This document shows, one piece after another, positions 1-6,478 of a stretch of 11,373 nucleotides of DNA; positions within the stretch are counted from its first letter, which is position 1; every line of letters begins with the position of its first letter. The notes beneath the pieces were generated by a model that saw only the letters and a list, made by a program, of their open reading frames with translations, ran no database searches and was not told the DNA's origin. This DNA is from Moraxellaceae bacterium (lineage in GTDB: Bacteria > Pseudomonadota > Gammaproteobacteria > Pseudomonadales > Moraxellaceae). Location of the stretch: positions 1 through 11,373 of the forward strand of contig JASLCO010000022.1 in assembly GCA_030146505.1 (NCBI GenBank), given 5' to 3'. Made by a program: the position numbers and the translations under genes.

Positions 1-63
1 GGTGACTTCATGCGGTATCGGATGCCGCCAACTTCACCGGATGATTGGCGAGCCCGGGAATGA
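1..63 (+). CDS. Possible C-terminal tail of an upstream gene (very tentative)
   Basis: Frame 1 is open from the window edge to a TGA at 61-63 and would encode a 20-residue tail ending in PDDWRARE. It would converge on the AraC-family gene. The composition is plausible for a protein tail, but 60 nt of open frame is common by chance and no family can be recognised. The rest of 1-163 shows no other gene, no clear T-run terminator and no repeat. Confidence 0.15.
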   Translation, partial: GDFMRYRMPPTSPDDWRARE

Positions 64-163
64 AGGACGAACAACAAGCCGCCATGAATCTTGCCAGCGC
101 TGATCCGGAATATCGCTTGCAGCGATCATCAACTTGAACGGCAACATCCCCGGCATCCCTGTC

Positions 164-1159
164 TCAGGCGCCATCCCTGAACTGTGACGGCGACAAACCC
201 GTCCAGCGGCGGAAGGCCTTGGCAAATGCGCTCTCGTCCGAAAAGCCCAGCTCTGCGGCAATATCCGCCATGCGTTTGTCATTCCCGCGCAAGGCAGCCT
301 CGGCCAGCTGGCGGCGCACGGTGTCCTGCAGGAGCTTGAAGGAGGTTTCATCTTCCGCCAGCAGGCGATTGAGATGACGGCCGCTCATGCGCAGGCGCTC
401 GGCAATGTCTTCGCGGCTGGCTGCCGGCGTTTCCTGCAGCAGGACCTGTACCTGATGCGCCAGCGTCTGGCTGCCCAGACTGGCCAGCATCTGGTCGGCC
501 ATCACGCGCAGATGCCGGGTGACGGCGGCATTGCTCTGTATCAGCGGCAATGATGCCTGTGTGGCGGGGAAAACGATCTCGTTTTCCAGTGCTTCAAAAT
601 CGACCGGGCAATCCAGCAGTTGCCGGTATATGCCGGCATCCACCGCCGCGCGGTGCTGGAAATGCACGGCGAGCGGCCGGAAGGCGCCGCCACTGATCCA
701 GCGGCCCAGATGCAGCAAGGTGGCAAACACGGCTTCAATGCGTTCGCGTGCGCGGCAACGGAAACGGGATTCGTAGCGAAGCTGCCAGCAAGGCGGCGCA
801 TTGCCGGCAGGTTTCTGCTCCAGGAAAAATTCGCCGCCTTCGCCGATGATCTGCTGGTAATCCACCAGCATTTCCAGTGCCTCGGCCAGGTCGTCGCAGC
901 TCATGAGCAAAAGGCCGACGATGTCCAGATTGCCCGGTTGCGTGTCCAGGCCGAGATGCAGGCCGATCAGGGGGTCGCCGCTGGCCTGGCAGAATTCCTC
1001 CCAGATACGGTCCTGCACGTCCAGCGGCACGCGCGTGGCTGCCGGATTCTGCCGCAGCCAGGCCGACGCCGTTGCCGGTACGGCAATGCCGAGGCGCGGG
1101 CACAGGGCCAGCATGGCCTTGAGGAAATGGAGGCTGACGCTGGGGGAAAAAGACGACAC
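164..1159 (-). CDS. AraC-family transcriptional regulator with N-terminal Arabinose_bd-type effector domain
   Basis: Transcription factor of 331 aa. Residues about 10-200 match the N-terminal ligand-sensing domain of the OruR/'Arabinose_bd' AraC subgroup. The C-terminal 95 residues hold two helix-turn-helix motifs: HTH1 around 248-270 (DIAERLRMSGRHLNRLL) and the AraC signature at 297-328 (MADIAAELGFSDES, ending GLSPSQFR). The start chosen is GTG at 1159, because a strong Shine-Dalgarno (AAAGGAG) lies 5 nt upstream and 331 aa is usual for this subgroup. ATG codons at 1198 and 1204 lack an equally good site. It is divergent from the monooxygenase operon across 160 bp, the classic layout for a local activator of that operon. 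Members of this subgroup often control genes for hydrophobic or amine substrates. The effector here is unknown. Confidence 0.93.
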   Translation of the reverse strand: MSSFSPSVSLHFLKAMLALCPRLGIAVPATASAWLRQNPAATRVPLDVQDRIWEEFCQASGDPLIGLHLGLDTQPGNLDIVGLLLMSCDDLAEALEMLVDYQQIIGEGGEFFLEQKPAGNAPPCWQLRYESRFRCRARERIEAVFATLLHLGRWISGGAFRPLAVHFQHRAAVDAGIYRQLLDCPVDFEALENEIVFPATQASLPLIQSNAAVTRHLRVMADQMLASLGSQTLAHQVQVLLQETPAASREDIAERLRMSGRHLNRLLAEDETSFKLLQDTVRRQLAEAALRGNDKRMADIAAELGFSDESAFAKAFRRWTGLSPSQFRDGA

Positions 1160-1319
1160 GCGCGCTCCTTTACAAATTCCCGTTTCATTTTCCGGCATGG
1201 CCATTCTGTCATGTCCCGTTTTAACCGGAAGGCGGTCCTGTCCGGCTCGGGCGAGGCATGACGGCGCTGAGTATAGTGAGCCCCACAAGAGCCTGAACAG
1301 GCCGTCGCGGTGAGCTGCC
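1160..1319. promoter_or_regulatory. Divergent control region with overlapping -10-like elements
   Basis: This 160 bp separates the regulator from the monooxygenase. TATAGT at 1272-1277 (plus) and TATACT read from 1275 back to 1270 (minus) each differ by one base from the TATAAT consensus and overlap each other. Neither has a convincing -35 hexamer at 16-18 bp, as expected if an AraC-type activator is needed. The plus -10 would give a leader of about 35 nt before the ATG at 1320. The Shine-Dalgarno of the regulator lies at 1165-1171 on the minus strand. The actual operator cannot be assigned. Confidence 0.35.
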
Positions 1320-2621
1320 ATGCATTTTCCTTCCGGTCTTGAATATGTGGTGATTGGTGCCGGCCCGTCCGGGCTGTGCAGTGCCCGCCAGCTGAAAAAA
1401 CACGGGATTCCCTTTTTCGGTGTCGAGCAGCACAGCGATGTGGGCGGTCTCTGGGATATCGGCAATCCGCATTCCACGGTTTATGAAACCGCCCACCTCA
1501 TTTCTTCCAAGCGCACCACGGAATTCACGGAATTCCCCATGCGTGACGAGGCGGCAACCTATCCCCACCACCGCGAGCTGCATCAGTATTTCCGCGACTA
1601 TGCCGCGCACTTCGGCCTTGGCGAGCATTACGAATTCGGCACGCGCGTGGTGAAGCTTGAACCCTCGGGCCGGCACTGGCGCCTGACCACGGAAAAGGAC
1701 GGCCGGCAGCAAACACGCGAAGTGGCCGGCGTGCTGATCGCCAATGGCACGCTGCACCAGCCCCTGATGCCGGCATTGCCGGGCTATGACGGCGAGCTCA
1801 TCCACTCCGCGCAATACAAATCGCCTGCGCAGTTCACCGGCAAGCGCGTCCTCATCGTGGGCTGTGGCAACAGCGCCTGCGATATCGCTGTGGACGCCGT
1901 GCATCATGCCCGGTCCGTGGACATGAGCGTGCGCCGTGGTTATTACTTCGTGCCCAAGTTCATCCTCGGCAAGCCGGCCGACACGCTGGGCAAGCTGAAA
2001 TTGCCGCGGCGCCTGAAACAGTTCCTGGACGGCCTCATGATCCGCCTGTTCATGGGCAAGCCCAGCGATTACGGCCTGCCGGATCCGGACTACAGGCTTT
2101 ATGAATCCCATCCGGTGGTGAATTCCCTGGTGCTTTATCACCTGGGCCATGGCGACATCCATGTGCGGCGCGACCTGGCGCAGGCCAATGGCAAGACCAT
2201 CACTTTCCGTGACGGCAGCTGTGCCGATTACGACATGGTGCTCATGGCCACCGGTTACCAGCTGCATTACCCCTTCATCGAAAAATCCCTGCTCAACTGG
2301 AAGGGCGCGGCGCCAGGGCTTTATCTCAATGTCTTCCATCCCGAACACGACAATCTTTTCATCATGGGCATGGTGGAGGCCACGGGCCTGGGCTGGCAGG
2401 GTCGCGACGAGCAGGCGGAAATGGTGGCGCTCTACATCCGGGGCTTGCTGGAAAACCGGGCAGCGGCGCTGGCGCTGAAAAAAACCAAGTCCGGCATGCA
2501 GGCAGTGGCGCTGGATGGTGGTTACCGCTATCTCAAGCTGGACCGCATGGCCTATTACGTGAACAAGGATGTCTATCGCGGGCGGGTGCGCCAGCATCTG
2601 CGTGAATTGCAGCAGGGCTGA
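1320..2621 (+). CDS. Flavin-containing monooxygenase (class B, FMO/BVMO superfamily)
   Basis: FAD- and NADPH-dependent oxygenase of 433 aa, expected to insert oxygen at N, S or a ketone of an organic substrate in the cytoplasm. The FAD Rossmann motif is GAGPSG (13-18), the second dinucleotide motif is GCGNSA (181-186), and the C-terminal ATGY is at 310-313. The family fingerprint FxGxxxHxxx(Y/F/W) appears as YDGELIHSAQY (156-166). Its last residue is Tyr, as in FMOs, not the Trp-Pro/Asp of type I Baeyer-Villiger enzymes. The first residue is Tyr instead of Phe. Length is typical for FMO-like enzymes and shorter than classical BVMOs. The ribosome-binding site before ATG 1320 is weak. It heads a tight operon and is divergent from an AraC-family regulator, so inducible expression is likely. 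The substrate is unknown. Confidence 0.92.
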   Translation: MHFPSGLEYVVIGAGPSGLCSARQLKKHGIPFFGVEQHSDVGGLWDIGNPHSTVYETAHLISSKRTTEFTEFPMRDEAATYPHHRELHQYFRDYAAHFGLGEHYEFGTRVVKLEPSGRHWRLTTEKDGRQQTREVAGVLIANGTLHQPLMPALPGYDGELIHSAQYKSPAQFTGKRVLIVGCGNSACDIAVDAVHHARSVDMSVRRGYYFVPKFILGKPADTLGKLKLPRRLKQFLDGLMIRLFMGKPSDYGLPDPDYRLYESHPVVNSLVLYHLGHGDIHVRRDLAQANGKTITFRDGSCADYDMVLMATGYQLHYPFIEKSLLNWKGAAPGLYLNVFHPEHDNLFIMGMVEATGLGWQGRDEQAEMVALYIRGLLENRAAALALKKTKSGMQAVALDGGYRYLKLDRMAYYVNKDVYRGRVRQHLRELQQG

Positions 2622-2635
2622 CCGGGGAGTGTGCC

Positions 2636-3565
2636 GTGGACCTGAATGAAGTACGCATTGCGTTCAGCGCCGGTGGCGTGATTTTCATGGACGTCATACT
2701 GGCGCTGGTGCTGTTCGGCATGGCGCTGTCGTTGCGGCCAGCCGATTTCACGCGCATCCTGAAAGCGCCCCGGGCGCCGCTGACCGGGCTCGCCGTGCAG
2801 TTTTTCGTGCTGCCGGCCAGCAACTGCCTGTTCTGCTGGATATTCCGCGTCGATCCCTGGCTGGCGCTGGGCATGCAGCTGGTGGCGTCCTGCCCCAGCG
2901 GCAGTTTTTCCAATGTGCTCACCTTCATGGCACGCGGCAATGTGGCGCTGTCGGTGAGCATGACCGGTGCTTCCAGCCTGATTGCCACGGTGGCCACGCC
3001 ACTGAACTTTTCTTTCTACAGCTGGCTGAATCCGCATACGCGCACGCATCTGCAGCATATCCAGATCGATCCCGTGAACGTGCTCCTGCTGGTGGCGCTG
3101 GTACTGGCGCTGCCCCTGTTGGCCGGCATGCTGGTGGGCCAGCGCTGGCCCGGTCTCGCGCAGAAGATCGACAAGCCGCTGCGCGTGGGCGCGCTGGGCG
3201 TTTTCATCGTTTTCATCATCGGCGCCTTTGCCAACAACCTCGATATTTTCTTCCGCTACTTCCACTACTTCGTCTGGCTGGTGCTGGCCCAGAACGCACT
3301 GTCGCTGGCACTGGGTTATTTCGTGGCCTCGCGCCTGCAGCTGCCGGAAGCCGACCGCCGCGCCATCACCATCGAGGTGGCCATACAGAATGCCTCGCTG
3401 GCACTGGTGATCCTTTTCACTTTCTATCCCGAGGCCGGCGCCATGACCCTGGTCGCGGCGTTCTGGGGTGTCTGGCATATGGTCAGCGGCACCTTGCTGG
3501 CGCAATGGTGGGCACGCCGCAAGCTGCCGGACGCGGAAACTGCCACGGTGACACAGGAGGGCTGA
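2636..3565 (+). CDS. Bile acid:sodium symporter (SBF/BASS) family transporter
   Basis: Integral membrane protein of 309 aa with about nine hydrophobic segments. Two conserved crossover regions of sodium-coupled organic-anion transporters are visible: CPSGSFSNV followed by GNVALSVSMT (residues 86-110), and EVAIQNASLA (247-256), where Glu247 and Gln251 fall at the usual sodium-site positions. The family imports bile acids, keto acids, pantothenate and other organic anions with sodium, and the exact cargo cannot be read from sequence. The start is GTG at 2636, with GGGGAG 6 nt upstream and 15 nt after the monooxygenase stop. Close coupling to the FMO and SDR genes suggests it imports their substrate, which is inference. 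Confidence 0.9.
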   Translation: MDLNEVRIAFSAGGVIFMDVILALVLFGMALSLRPADFTRILKAPRAPLTGLAVQFFVLPASNCLFCWIFRVDPWLALGMQLVASCPSGSFSNVLTFMARGNVALSVSMTGASSLIATVATPLNFSFYSWLNPHTRTHLQHIQIDPVNVLLLVALVLALPLLAGMLVGQRWPGLAQKIDKPLRVGALGVFIVFIIGAFANNLDIFFRYFHYFVWLVLAQNALSLALGYFVASRLQLPEADRRAITIEVAIQNASLALVILFTFYPEAGAMTLVAAFWGVWHMVSGTLLAQWWARRKLPDAETATVTQEG

Positions 3566-3566
3566 G

Positions 3567-4511
3567 ATGAGCGCCGACCATGAAAAACGCATCCTGATCA
3601 CCGGTGCTGCCGGCTATCTTGGCCGCCAGCTTGGCGAACGCCTGGCCCGCCACCACGAGGTTTCCGGCGTGGACATACGCGCAGGCCATGCCGCTTTTCC
3701 GCTCACGGTGATGGATGTGCGTGACCCCGCGCTGGCCCAGCAGCTGCGTGAAAAAAACATCAGCCATGTGGTGCACCTGGCCTCCGTGCTGCAGCCGGGG
3801 CCGGATCGCGAACGCGATTACGACATCGACGTGAACGGCACACGCAATGTACTGGATGCCTGTATCACCGCCGGCGTGCAGCACCTCACCTACACCAGCA
3901 GTGGCGCCGCCTATGGCTATCACGCCGACAATCCGGCCTGGATAGACGAGACAGTGGCGTTGCGGGGCAATACCGAGTTTTCCTATTCCGACCACAAGCG
4001 CCTGATCGAGGAAATGCTCGCGCAATACCGGCATGAGCACCCGGCGCTCAAGCAACTGGTGTTTCGTCCGGGCACGGTGCTGGGCGCCGGTACGGACAAT
4101 CTCATCACGAATCTTTTCCGCCAGAAGCGTCTTCTGGCCGTGAGCGGTTCCGCCTCGCCTTTTGTGTTCATCTGGGACCAGGACGTGCTCAATGCCATCG
4201 AGTCCGGTCTCGCACGCAACAGCACCGGCATTTTCAATATGGCTGGCGATGGCGCGCTCGGCATCGACGAGATCGGCGCCATCCTTGGCAAGCCCGTACT
4301 GCATGTGCCGGCTGCCGTGATTGTCGCGGCGCTGGCCGTGGGCAAGTTCCTGCGGCTCACCCGCTACGGCCCGGAGCAGGTGAATTTCCTGCGCTATCGC
4401 CCGGTGCTTTCCAACCGTCGCCTCAAGGAAGAGTTCGGCTACCAGCCGGCCAAAAGCTCGGAAGACACCTTCCGCTTTTTTGCCCGGCATGCCCTGAACA
4501 TTCCGGTGTGA
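3567..4511 (+). CDS. Extended short-chain dehydrogenase: NAD-dependent epimerase/dehydratase family
   Basis: Cytosolic oxidoreductase of 314 aa from the extended SDR group (sugar epimerase / 3-beta-HSD-like). The N-terminal nucleotide motif TGAAGYLG is at 12-19. Asp36 at the end of beta-2 suggests NAD(H) preference. The active site consists of TSS (110-112) and YSDHK (Tyr140, Lys144), the full Ser-Tyr-Lys set. The start ATG is 1 nt after the transporter stop and is served by AGGAGG (3555-3560) inside the transporter's 3' end, so the two are probably translationally linked. In this operon a role in oxidising or reducing a hydroxyl/keto group of the imported compound seems likelier than nucleotide-sugar work, because no glycosyltransferase or sugar genes are nearby. 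Substrate unproven. Confidence 0.9.
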   Translation: MSADHEKRILITGAAGYLGRQLGERLARHHEVSGVDIRAGHAAFPLTVMDVRDPALAQQLREKNISHVVHLASVLQPGPDRERDYDIDVNGTRNVLDACITAGVQHLTYTSSGAAYGYHADNPAWIDETVALRGNTEFSYSDHKRLIEEMLAQYRHEHPALKQLVFRPGTVLGAGTDNLITNLFRQKRLLAVSGSASPFVFIWDQDVLNAIESGLARNSTGIFNMAGDGALGIDEIGAILGKPVLHVPAAVIVAALAVGKFLRLTRYGPEQVNFLRYRPVLSNRRLKEEFGYQPAKSSEDTFRFFARHALNIPV

Positions 4512-4519
4512 GGTTTTCC

Positions 4520-4591
4520 ATGAAGATTTTCCTGCTGGCGGCTTTTCACCCGTCGGCATGTTGCCCTTGCTGCCGGGGCGCGCCCGCATGA
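4520..4591 (+). CDS. Cys-rich 23-residue mini-ORF, candidate leader peptide coupled to the TSUP gene
   Basis: The ATG at 4520 has GAGG (4510-4513) 6 nt upstream, overlapping the stop of the SDR gene. It opens a 23-codon frame with a hydrophobic start (MKIFLLAAF) and an ACCPCC block, giving four Cys codons among five (4559-4573). Its TGA (4589-4591) overlaps the ATG of the permease (4588-4590) as ATGA, the usual layout for translational coupling. The permease has only a weak site of its own (GGGG 9 nt upstream). It could be a leader that reports cysteinyl-tRNA supply, a plain coupling ORF, or a chance open frame. It is too short for a signal peptide plus mature protein. No family is recognised. 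Confidence 0.4.
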   Translation: MKIFLLAAFHPSACCPCCRGAPA

Positions 4592-5346
4592 GCCTGCCGC
4601 TGGCCTGGCTCGGTCTCTGCATTTTCCTGGCCTGGACCACAGAGGCCATGTCCGGCTTCGGCAGCATCGTGATGGCACTGTCGCTGGGTGCGCTTGCCCT
4701 GCCCATGGAGTTCATGCTGCCGGTGCTGGTCACGCTGAACGTGATGAGCTCTGCCTGGCTGGCCTGGCGCCACCGGCACTGCATTGATTTCCGCCTGCTG
4801 CGGCGCAGCGTGCTGCCCGCCATGCTGCTGGGCACCGGCCTTGGCGTGCTGTTGCAGGGCATGGCGGCGGATGCCGTGTTGAAAACCGCTTTCGCCGTGT
4901 TCGTATCGGGCTTCGCACTACGTGAGTTGTGGCGCCTGCAGGATGCGGTTCCGCCCGTTCCCCATCCGCCCCTGCAGACACAACTCATCGTGGTGGCAGC
5001 CGGCATCATGCATGGGCTTTTTGCCTCCGGCGGACCGCTGCTGGTACATGCACTGGCCGGGCGGCAGATGGACAAGGCCGCATTCCGCGCCACCATGATT
5101 GCCGTGTGGCTCACGCTGAATCTCGTGCTTTGCGTGATTTTTGCCGCGCAGGGCAAGGTGGTGCCGCAACTTGGCGTGATCGCGGCTGCCATTCCGGTGA
5201 TGCTGCTGGCCGTGTGTCTCGGCAGCCATCTGCATCACTGCCTGGACGAGGAGAAATTCCGGGTGCTGGTGTATTGGCTGCTGGTGCTGGTGGGCATGGC
5301 TTTGCTGCTCTCGCAATTGCCTTTGCTGCTTTCCGGTGCTGCGTGA
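4588..5346 (+). CDS. TSUP (TauE/SafE) family permease, probable anion or sulfur-compound exporter
   Basis: Membrane protein of 252 aa with roughly eight hydrophobic segments arranged as two homologous halves. The hallmark glycine-rich starts of each half are SGFGS (22-26, after TEAM) and GIMHGLFASGGP (139-150). COG0730/TauE proteins move sulfite, sulfonates, thiosulfate or other small anions, and several act in export during sulfonate breakdown. ATG 4588 is chosen because the first membrane segment begins right after it and it overlaps the preceding mini-ORF stop. An in-frame ATG at 4558 would add ten residues (MLPLLPGRAR) and cannot be excluded. It is the last gene of the FMO operon, and a repeat-rich convergent region follows. 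The specific substrate is unknown. Confidence 0.85.
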   Translation: MSLPLAWLGLCIFLAWTTEAMSGFGSIVMALSLGALALPMEFMLPVLVTLNVMSSAWLAWRHRHCIDFRLLRRSVLPAMLLGTGLGVLLQGMAADAVLKTAFAVFVSGFALRELWRLQDAVPPVPHPPLQTQLIVVAAGIMHGLFASGGPLLVHALAGRQMDKAAFRATMIAVWLTLNLVLCVIFAAQGKVVPQLGVIAAAIPVMLLAVCLGSHLHHCLDEEKFRVLVYWLLVLVGMALLLSQLPLLLSGAA

Positions 5347-5364
5347 AAAACCTGCATTTTGACG

Positions 5365-5385
5365 CCCTCCCCTCATGGGGGAGGG
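5365..5385. repeat. GC-rich hairpin repeat (CCCTCCCC / GGGGAGGG)
   Basis: Perfect 8-bp arms (5365-5372 and 5378-5385) enclose TCATG, 18 nt after the permease stop. The sequence following it (GGTTGGGAAGAGGGG) is characteristic of a dispersed intergenic repeat seen in many proteobacteria. It may act as a transcript-end hairpin, but no T-run follows, so a classical intrinsic terminator is not supported. Confidence 0.5.
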
Positions 5386-5469
5386 TTGGGAAGAGGGGCT
5401 GACTGGTTCGCGACATGAATCCCTTTTTTTAGGGATTTATATACTTAACTACCTTGCCCCATTTTTAAC

Positions 5470-5552
5470 TCGTCATTCCCGCGAAAGCGGGAATCTCATG
5501 GCTTCAAGCAGGGCTTTAAACGCCAAGATTCCCGCTTTCGCGGGAATGACGA
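5470..5552. repeat. BIME-like repeat: two inverted copies of a REP-like palindrome
   Basis: A 27-bp arm at 5470-5496 is repeated perfectly in inverse orientation at 5526-5552. Each arm is itself a hairpin with 8-bp stem ATTCCCGC/GCGGGAAT and a GAAA (or TTTC) loop (5475-5494 and 5528-5547). The motif GTCATTCCCGCGAAAGCGGGAAT is a widely dispersed proteobacterial repeat. In RNA the whole unit would fold into one long stem, a probable bidirectional transcript-end or mRNA-stability structure for the permease and nth. Confidence 0.8.
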
Positions 5553-5570
5553 CGTGTTTAGGGAGTCATA

Positions 5571-5586
5571 TAAATCCCTTTTTTAA
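5571..5586. repeat. 16-mer TAAATCCCTTTTTTAA, copy 1
   Basis: Identical to the sequence at 7259-7274 in the same orientation. A shorter relative (AATCCCTTTTTT) is at 5418-5429. It overlaps the right part of the MITE-like element. The two exact copies flank nth and the mgtC-like gene. Confidence 0.6.
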
Positions 5587-5609
5587 TCCTTGCAGGGATT
5601 CTGTCTGGC

Positions 5610-6245
5610 TCAGTCGAACACCTTGTCCTTGTATTCGCAGAGGTCTTCGATGAGGCAACTGCCGCAGCGCGGCTTGCGGGCGATGCAGGTGTAGCGGCCG
5701 TGCAGGATGAGCCAGTGGTGCGCGTCCTGCTTGTATTCGGCGGGCGTGAATTTTTCCAGTTTCCTTTCCACTTCCACCACGTCTTTTCCCGGTGCCAGTT
5801 TCGTGCGGTTGGCCACGCGGAAGATATGGGTGTCCACCGCGATGGTGGGGTGCCCGAATGCCGTGTTCAGCACCACGTTTGCCGTCTTGCGCCCGACGCC
5901 GGGCAGTGCCTCCAGTGCCTCGCGCGATTCGGGGACCTGGCTGCCGTGCAGTTCGATGAGCATGCGGCAGGTCTTGATGATGTTTTCGGCCTTGCTGTTG
6001 AAGAGGCCTATGGTCTTTATGTAGTCCTTGAGCCCGTCCACACCCAGCTTCAGGATTTTCTCCGGCGTGTTCGCTTTCGGATACAGCCGGGCTGTTGCCT
6101 TGTTCACGCCCACGTCGGTGGCTTGCGCGGAAAGAATGACGGCAACCAGCAGCTCGAAGGGCGTGCTGTAGTGCAGCTCGGTGGTGGGGGCGGGGTTGGC
6201 GGCCTTGAGGCGGGCGAAGATCTGCTGGCGTTTGGCGGGATTCAT
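5610..6245 (-). CDS. nth: Endonuclease III (DNA glycosylase/AP lyase)
   Basis: Base-excision-repair enzyme of 211 aa that removes oxidised pyrimidines and nicks the abasic site. The helix-hairpin-helix LPGVGRKTA ends with catalytic Lys120, and the catalytic Asp is Asp138 (VDTH), the same numbers as in the E. coli enzyme. The 4Fe-4S cluster loop has Cys187, 194, 197 and 203 in the canonical C-X6-C-X2-C-X5-C spacing. Length equals the family norm and it appears intact. The ribosome-binding site is weak. A TAGAAT -10-like hexamer lies on the minus strand at 6288-6293, giving a short leader. In many proteobacteria nth neighbours rnf genes. Here an RnfB-like gene lies about 1.1 kb away with an mgtC-like gene between. 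Confidence 0.98.
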   Translation of the reverse strand: MNPAKRQQIFARLKAANPAPTTELHYSTPFELLVAVILSAQATDVGVNKATARLYPKANTPEKILKLGVDGLKDYIKTIGLFNSKAENIIKTCRMLIELHGSQVPESREALEALPGVGRKTANVVLNTAFGHPTIAVDTHIFRVANRTKLAPGKDVVEVERKLEKFTPAEYKQDAHHWLILHGRYTCIARKPRCGSCLIEDLCEYKDKVFD

Positions 6246-6287
6246 GGGCTCTGTGGAATTGGCGGGTGAAGGTCACGGCTTTGCCGG

Positions 6288-6293
6288 ATTCTA
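6288..6293 (-). promoter_or_regulatory. Possible -10 element for nth
   Basis: On the minus strand this reads TAGAAT, one mismatch from TATAAT, about 43 nt before the nth ATG. No recognisable -35 hexamer was found at the expected spacing, so this is a weak call. Confidence 0.2.
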
Positions 6294-6478
6294 TGCGCTG
6301 CGGCGCGCTGGCGGAATTTGCGGCCGGCATTGGCCGGTTTTGTGTTGCTGCTGATGATGCTTTCCCCGGGGACTTTGTGAGTCCTGTATGGATATGCCGC
6401 AGCAGGCCCGGTGCCGGCTGGACGCTGGCGGCAAATTTTCCCATGCTGCCTGTTTGGCCTTTGCACGGGAGGGCGGCC

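Larger units (their letters stand above)
5417..5601. repeat. Nested palindromic, MITE-like intergenic element
   Basis: Outer ends GAATCCCT (5417-5424) and AGGGATTC (5594-5601) are inverted copies. A second pair, AGGGATTTATAT (5431-5442) and ATATAAATCCCT (5568-5579), is a perfect 12-bp inverted repeat. Inside lies the 83-bp BIME-like unit listed separately. The left end also forms its own hairpin, AATCCCT-T6-AGGGATT (5418-5437). There is no coding capacity. It sits between the convergent permease and nth genes, so it could shield each from read-through. No clear target-site duplication was found. Confidence 0.5.

Noticed and set aside
268..300. GTCATTCCCGCG fragment resembling the BIME repeat, within the regulator gene
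   Set aside because: It encodes the regulator's normal LRGND stretch, has no inverted partner and is only a short match, so it is coincidence.
1221..2597. 458-codon open frame antisense to the monooxygenase
   Set aside because: It lies opposite a gene with complete FAD and NADP motifs. Its His/Ala-rich composition and lack of any recognisable domain are typical of antisense shadows in GC-rich DNA.
2573..3601. 342-codon open frame antisense to the SBF transporter
   Set aside because: Low-complexity Gln/His/Arg-rich translation opposite a conserved membrane protein, with no family signature.
4520..4591. Lipoprotein signal reading of the mini-ORF (hydrophobic start followed by Cys)
   Set aside because: The hydrophobic stretch is only about seven residues, lacks a proper lipobox, and only ten residues remain from the first Cys, so it is not a credible lipoprotein.
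3483..5192. 569-codon open frame antisense to the SDR and TSUP genes
   Set aside because: It spans two well-supported genes and the gap between them, shows no domain, and changes composition abruptly, so it is an antisense artefact.
6266..6478. 71-residue N-terminal extension of the MgtC-like protein from a GTG at 6266
   Set aside because: The extension has no family similarity and overlaps the nth upstream region, while a strong ribosome-binding site precedes ATG 6479 at the start of the conserved domain.
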